Shown here: one piece after another, positions 24,401 to 39,995 of the stretch | Layout: each line of letters starts with the position of its first letter | Numbering within the stretch: position 1 is the first letter of the stretch | NCBI GenBank assembly: GCA_930367205.1 | Contig: OV884014.1 | Location: 116,815,768-116,879,767, forward strand | Direction of reading: 5' to 3' | Origin: Acanthosoma haemorrhoidale | Lineage: Eukaryota > Arthropoda > Insecta > Hemiptera > Acanthosomatidae | Length of the DNA stretch: 64,000 nt | The notes under the pieces: generated by a model | Told to the model about the DNA's origin: nothing | The model's input: only the letters and a program-made list of their open reading frames with translations | The model's database searches: none | Made by a program: the position numbers and the translations under genes

Positions 24401-26003
24401 AATGATGTTGAATATAATAGTGCACCATATCATTAGCACTTATTGTATCATGTGATGCGATCGTATGATTAAAGTTACAAGTGAATATAACATCAAATGA
24501 TGTCGATTATAATAGTGTACCGCATCATTGGCACTCATTATATCACGTGATACTATCGTATGATTGAAGTCACGAGTGAATATAACATCAAATAATGCTA
24601 AATATGATTGTATAGTGTAGCATTGACACTCATTGTATTACGAGATACGATCGTATGATTGAAGTCACGAGTGAATATAACATCAAATGATGTTGAATAT
24701 GATTGTATAATGTATCATTAGCACTCATTGTTTCACGTGATACGATTGTATGATTAAAGTTACAGGTGAATATAACATCAAATGATGTCGATTATGATAG
24801 TGTACCGCATCATTGGCACTCATTATATCACGTGATACTATCGTATGATTGAAGTCACGAGTGAATATAACATCAAATGATGCTAAATATGATTGTATAG
24901 TGTATCATTAGCACTCATGTTTTCACGTGATACGATCGTATGATTAAAGTTACGAGTAAATATAACATCAAATGATGTCGAATATGATAATGTACCGTAT
25001 CTTTAGCACTCATATCATTACATGATACGATCGTATGATGAAAGTTACGAGTGAATATAACATCAAATGATGTTGAATATGATTGTATAATGTATCATTA
25101 GCACTCATTGTTTCACGTGATACGATCGTATGATTAAAGTTATGAGTGAAGATAACATCAAATGATGTTGAATATGATTGTATAATGTATCATTAGCACT
25201 CATTGTTTCACGTGATACGATCGTATGATTAAAGTTACAGGTGAATATAATATCAATTGATGTCGTATATGATAGCGCACCATATCATTAGCACTTATTG
25301 TATCATGTGATGTGATCGTATGATTAAAGTTACAAGTGAATATAACATGAAATAATGTCGATTATAATAGTATAGCACATCATTGGCACTCATTATATCA
25401 CGTGATACGATCGTATGATTAAGGTTACGAGTGAATAAACTATTAAATGATGTCGAATATGATAGTGTACCGCATCATTGGCACTCATTGTTTCACGTGA
25501 TACGATCGTATGATTAAAGTTACAGGTGAATATAACATCAAATGATGTCGATTATGATAGTGTACTGCATCATTGGCACTCATTATATCACTTGATACGA
25601 TCGTATGATGAAAGTTACAAGTAAATATACTATTAAATGATGTCGATTATGACAGTGTACCGTACCATTGGCACTCATAGTATCACGTGATACGATATGT
25701 ATGATTGAAGTCACGAGTGAATATAACATCAAATGATGTCGAATATGATAATGTACCGTATCATTAGCACTCATTGTATCACGTGATACGATCGTATAAT
25801 GAAAGATACGAGTGAATATAACATCAAATGATGTCGATTATGATAGTGTACCTTATCATTGGCACTCATTATATCACGTGATACGATCGTATAATGAAAG
25901 TTACGAGTGAATATACTATTAAATAAGGTCGATTATGATAGTGTACCGCATCATTGGCACTAATCGTATCACGTGATACGATCGTATGATCAAAGCTACG
26001 AGT
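21410..26003. repeat. Satellite family A, block A5 (about 48 monomers)
   Basis: 4594 bp long. Block A10 has exactly the same length and the same monomer order at +21255. A diagnostic monomer with the altered centre ACGATATGTATGATTG lies near 25690. Confidence 0.96.
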
Positions 26004-27398
26004 TAACATAATAGGGCAGGAATTATTGTACCAGCTATGAAATACGCATTTTTGTAAAATTATACTTTTTGACGATATTTTCCTGGTTTTCGTATCAGGA
26101 GAACATAATAGGGCAGGAGCTAACGTACCAGCTATGAAATACGCAATTTTTGTAAAAATTTGAGTTTTCGACGATATTTTCCTTGTTTTGGTATCAGGAG
26201 AACATAATGGGGCAGGAGCTAACGTACTAGCTATGAAATACGCATTTTCGAAAAATTCGACTTTTTGACGATATTTTCCTTGATTTCGTATCAGGAGAAC
26301 ATAATGGGGCAGGAGCTGACGTACTAGCTATGAAATACGCATTTTTTAAAAATTCGACTTTTTGACGATATTTTCCTGGTTTTCGTATCAGGAGAACATA
26401 ATAGGGCAGGAGCTAACGTACTAGCTATGAAATACGCAATTTTTGTAAATATTTGAGTTTTCGACGATATTTTCCTTGTTTTGGTATCAGGAGAACATAA
26501 TGGGGCAGGAGCTAACGTAATAGCTATGAAATACGCATTTTCGAAAAATTCGACTTTTTGAAGATATTTTCCTTGATTTCGTATCAGGAGAACATAAAAG
26601 AGCAGGAGCTAACGTTCCAGCTATGAAATACCCATTTTTTAAAAATTCGACTTTTTGACGATATTTTCCTTGTTTTCGTATCAGGAGAACATAATGGGGC
26701 AGGAGCTGACGTACTAGCTATGAAATACGCATTTTTTAAAAATTCGACTTTTTGACGATATTTTCCTGGTTTTCGTATCAGGAGAACATAATAGGGCAGG
26801 AGCTAACGTACCAGCTATGAAATACGCAATTTTTGTAAAAATTTGAGTTTTCGACGATATTTTCCTTGTTTTGGTATCAGGAGAACATAATGGGGCAGGA
26901 GCTAACGTACCAGCTATGAGATACCCATTTTTTTAAAATTTGTTTTTTTGACGATATTTTCCTGGTTTTCGTATCAGGAGAACATAATGGGGCAGGAGCT
27001 AACGTACTAGCTATGAAATAGGCATTTTTGAAAAATTCAACTTTTTGACGATATTTTTCTCGTTTTCGTATGAGGAGAACATAATAGGGCAGGAGCTAAC
27101 GTACCAGCTATGAAATACGCATTTTTGTAAAAATTTGACTTTTGGACGATATTTTCTTTGTTTTGGTATCAGGAGAACATAATGGGACAGGAGGTAACGT
27201 ACTAGCTCTAAATACGCATTTTTGTAAAAATTCGACTTTTTGACGTCATTTTTTCTTGTTTTGGTATCAGGAGAACATAATGGGGCAGGTGCTAACGTAC
27301 AAGCTATGAAATACGCATTTTTGTAAAAATTCAACTTTTTTAAAATGTTTTCTTTGTTTTGGTATCAGGAGAACATAAAGGGGCAAGAGCTAACGTAC
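26004..27398. repeat. Satellite family B, block B5 (about 14 monomers)
   Basis: Bounded on the left by the common A-to-B junction and on the right by the palindromic B-to-A junction. Collinear with B6 except for a few bases and one T-run indel. Confidence 0.95.
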
Positions 27399-29047
27399 AA
27401 GATCATACGATCGTATGATCAAAGTTACGAGTGAATATGACATGAAATGATGTCAAATATGATAGTGTGCCGTATCATTTGCACTTCTTGTATCACGTGA
27501 TACAATCGTATGATTGAAGTTACAGTGAATATACTATTAAATAATGTCGATTATGACAGTGTACTGTATCATTGGCACTCATTGTATCACGTGATACGAT
27601 CGTATGATTGAAGTCATGAATGAATATAACATCAAATGATGTCGATTATGATAGTGTGCCGCATCATTAGCACTCATTGTATCACATGATACGATCGTAT
27701 GATTGAAGTTACGAGTGAATATAACATCAAATGATGTCGATTATGATAGTGTACCACATCATTGGCACTCATTGTTTCACGTGATACGATCGTATGATTA
27801 AAGTTACAGGTGAATATAACATCAAATGATGTCGATTATGATAGTGTACCGCATCATTGGCACTCATTATATCACGTGATACGATCGTATGATGAAAGTT
27901 ACGAGTGAATATAACATTAAATGATGTCGAATAGGATTGTATAATGTATCATTAGCACTCATTGTTTCACGTGATACGATCGTATGATTAAAGTTACGAT
28001 TGGAGATACTAATAAATGATGTTGAATATAATAGTGCACCATATCATTAGCACTTATTGTATCATGTGATGCGATCGTATGATTAAAGTCACGAGTGAAT
28101 ATACTATAAAATGATGTCGATTATGATAGTGTACCACATCATTGGCACTCATTGTTTCACGTGATACGATCGTATGATTAAAGTTACAGTTGAATATAAC
28201 ATCAAATGATGTCGATTATGATAGTGTACCGCATCATTGGCACTCATTATATCACGTGATACGATCGTATGATGAAAGTTACGAGTGAATATAACATCAA
28301 ATGATGTCGAATAGGATTGTATAATGTATCATTAGCACTCATTGTTTCACGTGATACGATCGTATGATTAAAGTTACGATTGGAGATACTAATAAATGAT
28401 GTTGAATATAATAGTGCACCATATCATTAGCACTTATTGTATCATGTGATGCGATCGTATGATTGAAGTCACGAGTGAATATAACATCAAATGATGTTTA
28501 ATATGATTGTATAATGTATCATTAGCACTCACTGTTTCACGTGATACGATCGTATGATTAAAGTTACAGGTGAATATAACATCAAATGATGTCGATTATG
28601 ATAGTGTACTGCATCATTGGCACTCATTATATCACTTGATACGATCGTATGATGAAAGTTACAAGTAAATATACTATTAAATGATGTCGATTATGACAGT
28701 GTACCGTACCATTGGCACTCATAGTATCACGTGATACGATATGTATGATTGAAGTCACGAGTGAATATAACATCAAATGATGTCGAATATGATAATGTAC
28801 CGTATCATTAGCACTCATTGTATCACGTGATACGATCGTATAATGAAAGATACGAGTGAATATAACATCAAATGATGTCGATTATGATAGTGTACCTTAT
28901 CATTGGCACTCATTATATCACGTGATACGATCGTATAATGAAAGTTACGAGTGAATATACTATTAAATAAGGTCGATTATGATAGTGTACCGCATCATTG
29001 GCACTAATCGTATCACGTGATACGATCGTATGATCAAAGCTACGAGT
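27399..29047. repeat. Satellite family A, block A6 (about 17 monomers)
   Basis: A recombinant block. Its first roughly 1.1 kb equals the start of A7, and its final 0.5 kb equals the end of A5. The change-over lies near 28545, inside a monomer, at the breakpoint of the 3044 bp duplication. Confidence 0.95.
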
Positions 29048-30441
29048 TAACATAATAGGGCAGGAATTATTGTAATAGCTATGAAATACGCATTTTTGTA
29101 AAATTATACTTTTTGACGATATTTTCCTGGTTTTCGTATCAGGAGAACATAATAGGGCAGGAGCTAACGTACCAGCTATGAAATACGCAATTTTTGTAAA
29201 AATTTGAGTTTTCGACGATATTTTCCTTGTTTTGGTATCAGGAGAACATAATGGGGCAGGAGCTAACGTACTAGCTATGAAATACGCATTTTCGAAAAAT
29301 TCGACTTTTTGACGATATTTTCCTTGATTTCGTATCAGGAGAACATAATGGGGCAGGAGCTGACGTACTAGCTATGAAATACGCATTTTTTAAAAATTCG
29401 ACTTTTTGACGATATTTTCCTGGTTTTCGTATCAGGAGAACATAATAGGGCAGGAGCTAACGTACTAGCTATGAAATACGCAATTTTTGTAAAAATTTGA
29501 GTTTTCGACGATATTTTCCTTGTTTTGGTATCAGGAGAACATAATGGGGCAGGAGCTAACGTAATAGCTATGAAATACGCATTTTCGAAAAATTCGACTT
29601 TTTGACGATATTTTCCTTGATTTCGTATCAGGAGAACATAAAAGAGCAGGAGCTAACGTTCCAGCTATGAAATACCCATTTTTTAAAAATTCGACTTTTT
29701 GACGATATTTTCCTTGTTTTCGTATCAGGAGAACATAATGGGGCAGGAGCTGACGTACTAGCTATGAAATACGCATTTTTTAAAAATTCGACTTTTTGAC
29801 GATATTTTCCTGGTTTTCGTATCAGGAGAACATAATAGGGCAGGAGCTAACGTACCAGCTATGAAATACGCAATTTTTGTAAAAATTTGAGTTTTCGACG
29901 ATATTTTCCTTGTTTTGGTATCAGGAGAACATAATGGGGCAGGAGCTAACGTACCAGCTATGAGATACCCATTTTTTTAAAATTTGTTTTTTTGACGATA
30001 TTTTCCTGGTTTTCGTATCAGGAGAACATAATGGGGCAGGAGCTAACGTACTAGCTATGAAATAGGCATTTTTGAAAAATTCAACTTTTTGACGATATTT
30101 TTCTCGTTTTCGTATGAGGAGAACATAATAGGGCAGGAGCTAACGTACCAGCTATGAAATACGCATTTTTGTAAAAATTTGACTTTTGGACGATATTTTC
30201 TTTGTTTTGGTATCAGGAGAACATAATGGGGCAGGAGCTAACGTACTAGCTCTAAATACGCATTTTTGTAAAAATTCGACTTTTTGACGTCATTTTTCTT
30301 GTTTTGGTATCAGGAGAACATAATGGGGCAGGTGCTAACGTACAAGCTATGAAATACGCATTTTTGTAAAAATTCAACTTTTTTAAAATGTTTTCTTTGT
30401 TTTGGTATCAGGAGAACATAAAGGGGCAAGAGCTAACGTAC
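29048..30441. repeat. Satellite family B, block B6 (about 14 monomers)
   Basis: Downstream copy of B5. It carries GTAATAGCTATG in the junction monomer where most copies have GTACCAGCTATG. Confidence 0.95.
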
Positions 30442-33400
30442 AAGATCATACGATCGTATGATCAAAGTTACGAGTGAATATGACATGAAATGATGTCAAA
30501 TATGATAGTGTGCCGTATCATTTGCACTTCTTGTATCACGTGATACAATCGTATGATTGAAGTTACAGTGAATATACTATTAAATAATGTCGATTATGAC
30601 AGTGTACTGTATCATTGGCACTCATTGTATCACGTGATACGATCGTATGATTGAAGTCATGAATGAATATAACATCAAATGATGTCGATTATGATAGTGT
30701 GCCGCATCATTAGCACTCATTGTATCACATGATACGATTGTATGATTGAAGTTACGAGTGAATATAACATCAAATGATGTCGATTATGATAGTGTACCAC
30801 ATCATTGGCACTCATTGTTTCACGTGATACGATCGTATGATTAAAGTTACAGGTGAATATAACATCAAATGATGTCGATTATGATAGTGTACCGCATCAT
30901 TGGCACTCATTATATCACGTGATACGATCGTATGATGAAAGTTACGAGTGAATATAACATTAAATGATGTCGAATAGGATTGTATAATGTATCATTAGCA
31001 CTCATTGTTTCACGTGATACGATCGTATGATTAAAGTTACGATTGGAGATACTAATAAATGATGTTGAATATAATAGTGCACCATATCATTAGCACTTAT
31101 TGTATCATGTGATGCGATCGTATGATTAAAGTCACGAGTGAATATACTATAAAATGATGTCGATTATGATAGTGTACCACATCATTGGCACTCATTGTTT
31201 CACGTGATACGATCGTATGATTAAAGTTACAGTTGAATATAACATCAAATGATGTCGATTATGATAGTGTACCGCATCATTGGCACTCATTATATCACGT
31301 GATACGATCGTATGATGAAAGTTACGAGTGAATATAACATCAAATGATGTCGAATAGGATTGTATAATGTATCATTAGCACTCATTGTTTCACGTGATAC
31401 GATCGTATGATTAAAGTTACGATTGGAGATACTAATAAATGATGTTGAATATAATAGTGCACCATATCATTAGCACTTATTGTATCATGTGATGCGATCG
31501 TATGATTGAAGTCACGAGTGAATATAACATCAAATGATGTTTAATATGATTGTATAATGTATCATTAGCACTCACTGTTTCACGTGATACGATCGTATGA
31601 TTAAAGTTACAGGTGAATATAACATCAAATGATGTCGATTATGATAGTGTACCACATCATTGGCACTCATTATATCACGTGATACGATCGTATGATTAAA
31701 GTTACGAGTAAATATAACATCAAATGATGTCGAATATGATAATGTACCGTATCATTAGCACTCATATCATTACATGATACGATCGCATGATGAAAGTTAC
31801 GAGTGAATATAACATCAAATGATGTTGAATATGATTGTATAATGTATCATTAGCACTCATTGTTTCACTTGATACGATCGTATGATTAAAGTTATGAGTG
31901 AAGATACCATCAAATGATGTTGAATATGATTGTATAATGTATCATTAGCACTCATTGTTTCACGTGATACGATCGTATGATGAAAGTTACAGGTGAATAT
32001 AATATCAATTGATGTCGTATATGATAGCGCACCATATCATTAGCACTTATTATATCATGTGATGTGATCGTATGATTAAAGTTACAAGTGAATATAACAT
32101 GAAATAATGTTGATTATAATAGTATAGCACATCATTGGCACTCATTATATCACGTGATACGATCATATGATTAAGGTTACGAGTGAATAAACTATTAAAT
32201 GATGTCGAATATGATAGTGTACCGCATCATTGGCACTCATTGTTTCACGTGATACGATCGTATGATTAAAGTTACAGGTGAATATAACATCAAACGATGT
32301 CGATTATGATAGTGTACTGCATCATTGGCACTCATTATATCACTTGATACGATCGTATGATTGAAGTCACGAGTGAATATATCATCAAATGATGTTGAAT
32401 ATGATAGTGTGACGTATCATAAGCACTCATTGTATCACGTGATACGATCGTATGATGAAAGTTACGAGTGAATATAACATCAAATGATGTCGAATAGGAT
32501 TGTATAGTATATCATTAGCACTTATTGTTTCACGTGATACGATCGTATGATTAAAGTTACGATTGGAGATACTAATAAATGATGTTGAATATAATAGTGC
32601 ACCATATCATTAGCACTTATTGTATCATGTGATGCGATCGTATGATTAAAGTTACAAGTGAATATAACATCAAATGATGTCGATTATAATAGTGTACCAC
32701 ATCATTGGCACTCATTATATCACGTGATACGATCGTATGATTGAAGTCACGAGTGAATATAATATCAAATGATGTCAATTATGATAGTGTTGCGTATCAT
32801 AAGCACTCATTGTTTCACGTGATACGATCATATGATTAAAGTTACGATTGGAGATACTAATAAATGATGTTGTATATAATAGTGCACCATATCATTAGCA
32901 CTTATTGTATCATGTGATGCGATCGTATGATTAAAGTTACAAGTGAATATAACATCAAATGATGTCGATTATAATAGTGTACCGCATCATTGGCACTCAT
33001 TATATCACGTGATACTATCGTATGATTGAAGTCACGAGTGAATATAACATCAAATAATGCTAAATATGATTGTATAGTGTAGCATTGACACTCATTGTAT
33101 TACGAGATACGATCGTATGATTGAAGTCACGAGTGAATATAACATCAAATGATGTTGAATATGATTGTATAATGTATCATTAGCACTCATTGTTTCACGT
33201 GATAAGATCGTATGATTAAAGTTACAGGTGAATATAATATCAATTGATGTCGTATATGATAGTGTACCGCATCATTGGCACTCATTATATCACGTGATAC
33301 GATCGTATAATGAAAGTTACGAGTGAATATACTATTAAATAAGGTCGATTATGATAGTGTACCTTATCATTGGCACTCATTATATCACGTGATACGATCG

Positions 33401-33514
33401 TATAATGAAAGTTACGAGTGAATATACTATTAAATAAGGTCGATTATGATAGTGTACCGCATCATTGGCACTAATCGTATTACGTGATACGATCGTATGA
33501 TCAAAGCTACGAGT
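30442..33514. repeat. Satellite family A, block A7 (about 32 monomers)
   Basis: It includes the variant monomer GTGATAAGATCGTATG near 33200, a one-base change in the dyad core. That variant recurs near the ends of A8, A11, A12 and A14 and marks their shared ancestry. Confidence 0.95.
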
Positions 33515-35200
33515 TAACATAATAGGGCAGGAATTATTGTACCAGCTATGAAATACGCATTTTTGTAAAATTATACTTTTTGACGATATTTTATTGTTTT
33601 GGTATGAGGAAATCATAATTGTTCAGGAGCTAACGTACCAGCTATAAAATACTTATATATGTAAAAATTTAACTTTTTGATGACATTTTCCCGATTTTGG
33701 TATCAGGAGAACATAATAGGGCAGGAGCTAACGTACTAGCTAAGAAATACGCATTTTTGTAAAAATTTGAGTTTTCGACGATATTTTCCTTGTTTTGGTA
33801 TCAGGAGAACATAATGGGGCAGGAGCTAACGTTCCAGCTATGAAAAACCCATTTTTTAAAAATTCGACTTTTTGACGATATTTTCCTTGTTTTCGTATCA
33901 GGAGAACATAATGGGGCAGGAGCTGACGTACTAGCTATGAAATACGCATTTTTTAAAAATTCGACTTTTTGACGATATGTTCCTGGTTTTCGTATCAGGA
34001 GAACATAATAGGGCAGGAGCTAACGTACCAGCTATGAAATACCCATTTTTAAAAAATTCGACTTTTTGACGATATTTTCCTGGTTTTCGTATCAGGAGAA
34101 CATAATAGGGCAGGAGCTAACGTACCAGCTATGAAATACGCAATTTTTGTAAAAATTTGAGTTTTCGACGATATTTTCCTTGTTTTGGTATCAGGAGAAC
34201 ATAATGGGGCAGGAGCTAACGTACTAGCTATGAAATACGCATTTTCGAAAAATTCGACTTTTTGACGATATTTTCCTTGATTTCGTATCAGGAGAACATA
34301 ATGGGGCAGGAGCTGACGTACTAGCTATGAAATACGCATTTTTTAAAAATTCGACTTTTTGACGATATTTTCCTGGTTTTCGTATCAGGAGAACATAATA
34401 GGGCAGGAGCTAACGTACTAGCTATGAAATACGCAATTTTTGTAAATATTTGAGTTTTCGACGATATTTTCCTTGTTTTGGTATCAGGAGAACATAATGG
34501 GGCAGGAGCTAACGTAATAGCTATGAAATACGCATTTTCGAAAAATTCGACTTTTTGACGATATTTTCCTTGATTTCGTATCAGGAGAACATAAAAGAGC
34601 AGGAGCTAACGTTCCAGCTATGAAATACCCATTTTTTAAAAATTCGACTTTTTGACGATATTTTCCTGGTTTTCGTATCAGGAGAACATAATGGGGCAGG
34701 AGCTGACGTACTAGCTATGAAATACGCATTTTTTAAAAATTCGACTTTTTGACGATATTTTCCTGGTTTTCGTATCAGGAGAACATAATAGGGCAGGAGC
34801 TAACGTACCAGCTATGAAATACGCAATTTTTGTAAAAATTTGAGTTTTCGACGATATTTTCCTTGTTTTGGTATGAGGAGAACATAATAGGGCAGGAGCT
34901 AACGTACCAGCTATGAAATACGCATTTTTGTATAAATTTGACTTTTGGACGATATTTTCTTTGTTTTGGTATCAGGAGAACATAATGGGGCAGGAGCTAA
35001 CGTACTAGCTCTAAATACGCATTTTTGTAAAAATTCGACTTTTTGACGTCATTTTTCTTGTTTTGGTATCAGGAGAACATAATGGGGCAGGTGCTAACGT
35101 AGAAGCTATGAAATACGCATTTTTGTAAAAATTCAACTTTTTTAAAATGTTTTCTTTGTTTTGGTATCAGGAGAACATAAAGGGGCAAGAGCTAACGTAC
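33515..35200. repeat. Satellite family B, block B7 (about 17 monomers)
   Basis: Entered through a monomer with TTTTATTGTTTTGGTATGAGG, shared with B8, B11, B12 and B14. It ends with GTAGAAGCTATG and then the palindromic junction. Confidence 0.95.
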
Positions 35201-36943
35201 AAGATCATACGATCGTATGATCAAAGTTACGAGTGAATATGACATGAAATGATGTCAAATATGATAGTGTGCCGTATCATTTGCACTTCTTGTATCACGT
35301 GATACAATCGTATGATTGAAGTTACAGTGAATATACTATTAAATAATGTCGATTATGACAGTGTACTGTATCATTGGCACTCATTGTATCACGTGATACG
35401 ATCGTATGATTGAAGTCATGAATGAATATAACATCAAATGATGTCGATTATGATAGTGTGCCGCATCATTAGCACTCATTGTATCACATGATACGATTGT
35501 ATGATTGAAGTTACGAGTGAATATAACATCAAATGATTTCGAATATGATAATGAACCGCATCATTGGCAATCATTATATCACGTGATACCATCATATGAT
35601 TGAAGTCACGAGTGAATATAACATCAAATGATGTTGGATATGATTGTATAATGTATCATTAGCACTCATTGTTTCACGTGATACGATCGTATGATTAAAG
35701 TTACAGGTGAATATAATATCAATTGATGTCGTATATGATAGCGCACCATATCATTAGCACTCATTGTATCACGAGATACGATCGTATGATTAAAGTCACG
35801 AGTGAATATACTATAAAATGAAGTCGATTATGATAGTGTACCACATCATTGGCACTCATTATATCACGTGATACGATCGTATGATTGAAGTCACGAGTGA
35901 ATATAATATCAAATGATCTCAATTATGATAGTGTTGCGTATCATAAGCACTCATTGTATCACGTGATACGATCGTATGATGAAAGTTACGAGTGAATATA
36001 ACATCAAATGATGTTGAATATGATAATGTACCGTATCATTAGCACTCATTGTATCACGTGATACGATCGTATGATGAAAGTTACGAGTGAATATAACATC
36101 AAATGATGTCGAATATGATTATATAATGTATCATTAGCACTTATTGTTTCACGTGATACGATCGTATGATTAAAGTTACGATTGGAGATACTAATAAATG
36201 GTGTTGAATATAATAGTGCACCATATCATTAGCACTTATTGTATCATGTGATGCGATCGTATGATTAAAGTTACAAGTGAATATAACATCAAATGATGTC
36301 GATTATAATAGTGTACCGCATCATTGGCACTCATTATATCACGTGATGCTATCGTATGATTGAAGTCACAAATGAATATAACATCAAATGATGTCGATTA
36401 TGATAGTGTGCCGCATCATTAGCACACATTGTATCACATGATACGATTGTATGATTGAAGTTACGAGTGAATATAACATCAAATGATGTTGAATATGATT
36501 GTATAATGTATCATTAGCACTCATTGTTTCACGTGATACGATCGTATGATTGAAGTCACGAGTGAATATAACATCAAATGATGTTGAATATGATTGTATA
36601 ATGTATCATTAGCACTCATTGTTTCACGTGATAAGATCGTATGATTAAAGTTACAGGTGAATATAATATCAATTGATGTCGTATATGATAGTGTACCTTA
36701 TCATTGGCACTCATTATATCACGTGATACGATCGTATAATGAAAGTTACGAGTGAATATACTATTAAATAATGTCGATTATGATAGTGTACCTTATCATT
36801 GGCACTCATTATATCACGTGATACGATCGTATAATGAAAGTTACGAGTGAATATACTATTAAATAAGGTCGATTATGATAGTGTACCGCATCATTGGCAC
36901 TAATCGTATTACGTGATACGATCGTATGATCAAAGCTACGAGT
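35201..36943. repeat. Satellite family A, block A8 (about 18 monomers)
   Basis: It runs from the palindromic junction to the common A-to-B junction. Its last monomers, with CCTTATCATTGG and TAATGTCG/TAAGGTCG variants, match the ends of A7, A12 and A14. Confidence 0.95.
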
Positions 36944-39900
36944 TAACATAATAGGGCAGGAATTATTGTACCAGCTATGAAATACGCATTTTTGTAAAAT
37001 TATACTTTTTGACGATATTTTATTGTTTTGGTATGAGGAAATCATAATTGTTCAGGAGCTAACGTACCAGCTATAAAATACTTATATATGTAAAAATTTA
37101 ACTTTTTGATGACATTTTCCCGATTTTGGTATCAGGAGAACATAATAAGGCAGGAGCTAACGTACTAGCTAAGAAATACGCATTTTTGTAAAAATTTGAG
37201 TTTTCGACGATATTTTCCTTGTTTTGGTATCAGGAGAACATAATGGGGCAGGAGCTAACGTTCCAGCTATGAAAAACCCATTTTTTAAAAATTCGACTTT
37301 TTGACGATATTTTCCTTGTTTTCGTATCAGGAGAACATAATGGGGCAGGAGCTGACGTACTAGCTATGAAATACGCATTTTTTAAAAATTCGACTTTTTG
37401 ACGATATGTTCCTGGTTTTCGTATCAGGAGAACATAATAGGGCAGGAGCTAACGTACCAGCTATGAAATACCCATTTTTAAAAAATTCGACTTTTTGACG
37501 ATATTTTCCTGGTTTTCGTATCAGGAGAACATAATAGGGCAGGAGCTAACGTACCAGCTATGAAATACGCAATTTTTGTAAAAATTTGAGTTTTCGACGA
37601 TATTTTCCTTGTTTTGGTATCAGGAGAACATAATGGGGCAGGAGCTAACGTACTAGCTATGAAATACGCATTTTCGAAAAATTCGACTTTTTGACGATAT
37701 TTTCCTTGATTTCGTATCAGGAGAACATAATGGGGCAGGAGCTGACGTACTAGCTATGAAATACGCATTTTTTAAAAATTCGACTTTTTGACGATATTTT
37801 CCTGGTTTTCGTATCAGGAGAACATAATAGGGCAGGAGCTAACGTACTAGCTATGAAATACGCAATTTTTGTAAATATTTGAGTTTTCGACGATATTTTC
37901 CTTGTTTTGGTATCAGGAGAACATAATGGGGCAGGAGCTAACGTAATAGCTATGAAATACGCATTTTCGAAAAATTCGACTTTTTGACGATATTTTCCTT
38001 GATTTCGTATCAGGAGAACATAAAAGAGCAGGAGCTAACGTTCCAGCTATGAAATACCCATTTTTTAAAAATTCGACTTTTTGACGATATTTTCCTTGTT
38101 TTCGTATCAGGAGAACATAATGGGGCAGGAGCTGACGTACTAGCTATGAAATACGCATTTTTTAAAAATTCGACTTTTTGACGATATTTTCCTGGTTTTC
38201 GTATCAGGAGAACATAATAGGGCAGGAGCTAACGTACCAGCTATGAAATACGCAATTTTTGTAAAAATTTGAGTTTTCGACGATATTTTCCTTGTTTTGG
38301 TATCAGGAGAACATAATGGGGCAGGAGCTAACGTACCAGCTATGAAATACGCAATTTTTGTAAAAATTTGAGTTTTCGACGATATTTTCCTTGTTTTGGT
38401 ATCAGGAGAACATAATGGGGCAGGAGCTAACGTACTAGCTATGAAATACGCATTTTCGAAAAATTCGACTTTTTGACGATATTTTCCTTGTTTTCGTATC
38501 AGGAGAACATAATGGGGCAGGAGCTGACGTACTAGCTATGAAATACGCATTTTTTAAAAATTCGACTTTTTGACGATATGTTCCTGGTTTTCGTATCAGG
38601 AGAACATAATAGGGCAGGAGCTAACGTACCAGCTATGAAATACCCATTTTTTAAAAATTCGACTTTTTGACGATATTTTCCTGGTTTTCGTATCAGGAGA
38701 ACATAATAGGGCAGGAGCTAACGTACCAGCTATGAAATACGCAATTTTTGTAAAAATTTGAGTTTTCGACGATATTTTCCTTGTTTTGGTATCAGGAGAA
38801 CATAATGGGGCAGGAGCTAACGTACTAGCTATGAAATACGCATTTTCGAAAAATTCGACTTTTTGACGATATTTTCCTTGATTTCGTATCAGGAGAACAT
38901 AATGGGGCAGGAGCTGACGTACTAGCTATGAAATACGCATTTTTTAAAAATTCGACTTTTTGACGATATTTTCCTGGTTTTCGTATCAGGAGAACATAAT
39001 AGGGCAGGAGCTAACGTACTAGCTATGAAATACGCAATTTTTGTAAATATTTGAGTTTTCGACGATATTTTCCTTGTTTTGGTATCAGGAGAACATAATG
39101 GGGCAGGAGCTAACGTACTAGCTATGAAATACGCATTTTCGAAAAATTCGACTTTTTGACGATATTTTCCTTGATTTCGTATCAGGAGAACATAAAAGAG
39201 CAGGAGCTAACGTTCCAGCTATGAAATACCCATTTTTTAAAAATTCGACTTTTTGACGATATTTTCCTTGTTTTCGTATCAGGAGAACATAATGGGGCAG
39301 GAGCTGACGTACTAGCTATGAAATACGCATTTTTTAAAAATTCGACTTTTTGACGATATTTTCCTGGTTTTCGTATCAGGAGAACATAATAGGGCAGGAG
39401 CTAACGTACCAGCTATGAAATACACAATTTTTGTAAAAATTTGAGTTTTCGACGATATTTTCCTTGTTTTGGTATCAGGAGAACATAATGGGGCAGGAGC
39501 TAACGTACCAGCTATGAGATACCCATTTTTTTAAAATTTGACTTTTTGACGATATTTTCCTGGTTTTCGTATCAGGAGAACATAATGGGGCAGGAGGTAA
39601 CGTACTAGCTATGAAATAGGCATTTTTGAAAAATTCAACTTTTTGACGATATTTTTCTCGTTTTCGTATGAGGAGAACATAATAGGGCAGGAGCTAACGT
39701 ACCAGCTATGAAATACGCATTTTTGTATAAATTTGACTTTTGGACGATATTTTCTTTGTTTTGGTATCAGGAGAACATAATGGGGCAGGAGCTAACGTAC
39801 TAGCTCTAAATACGCATTTTTGTAAAAATTCGACTTTTTGACGTCATTTTTCTTGTTTTGGTATCAGGAGAACATAATGGGGCAGGTGCTAACGTACAAG

Positions 39901-39995
39901 CTATGAAATACGCATTTTTGTAAAAATTCAACTTTTTTAAAATGTTTTCTTTGTTTTGGTATCAGGAGAACATAAAGGGGCAAGAGCTAACGTAC
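36944..39995. repeat. Satellite family B, block B8 (about 31 monomers, the longest B block)
   Basis: It is longer than the others because about 12 monomers are duplicated inside it: the GGGGCAGGAGCTGACG monomer before a GATATGTTCC monomer occurs at 37342 and at 38514, an offset of 1172 bp. Confidence 0.95.

Larger units (their letters stand above)
25500..31640. repeat. Two tandem copies of a roughly 3044 bp A+B composite unit
   Basis: The end of A5, B5 and the start of A6 are repeated as the end of A6, B6 and the start of A7. Landmarks give 3043-3044: junctions at 25999/29043 and 27399/30442, and the altered monomer at 25694/28738. The 1 bp difference comes from a T run (CATTTTTTCTTG against CATTTTTCTTG). 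Confidence 0.88.
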
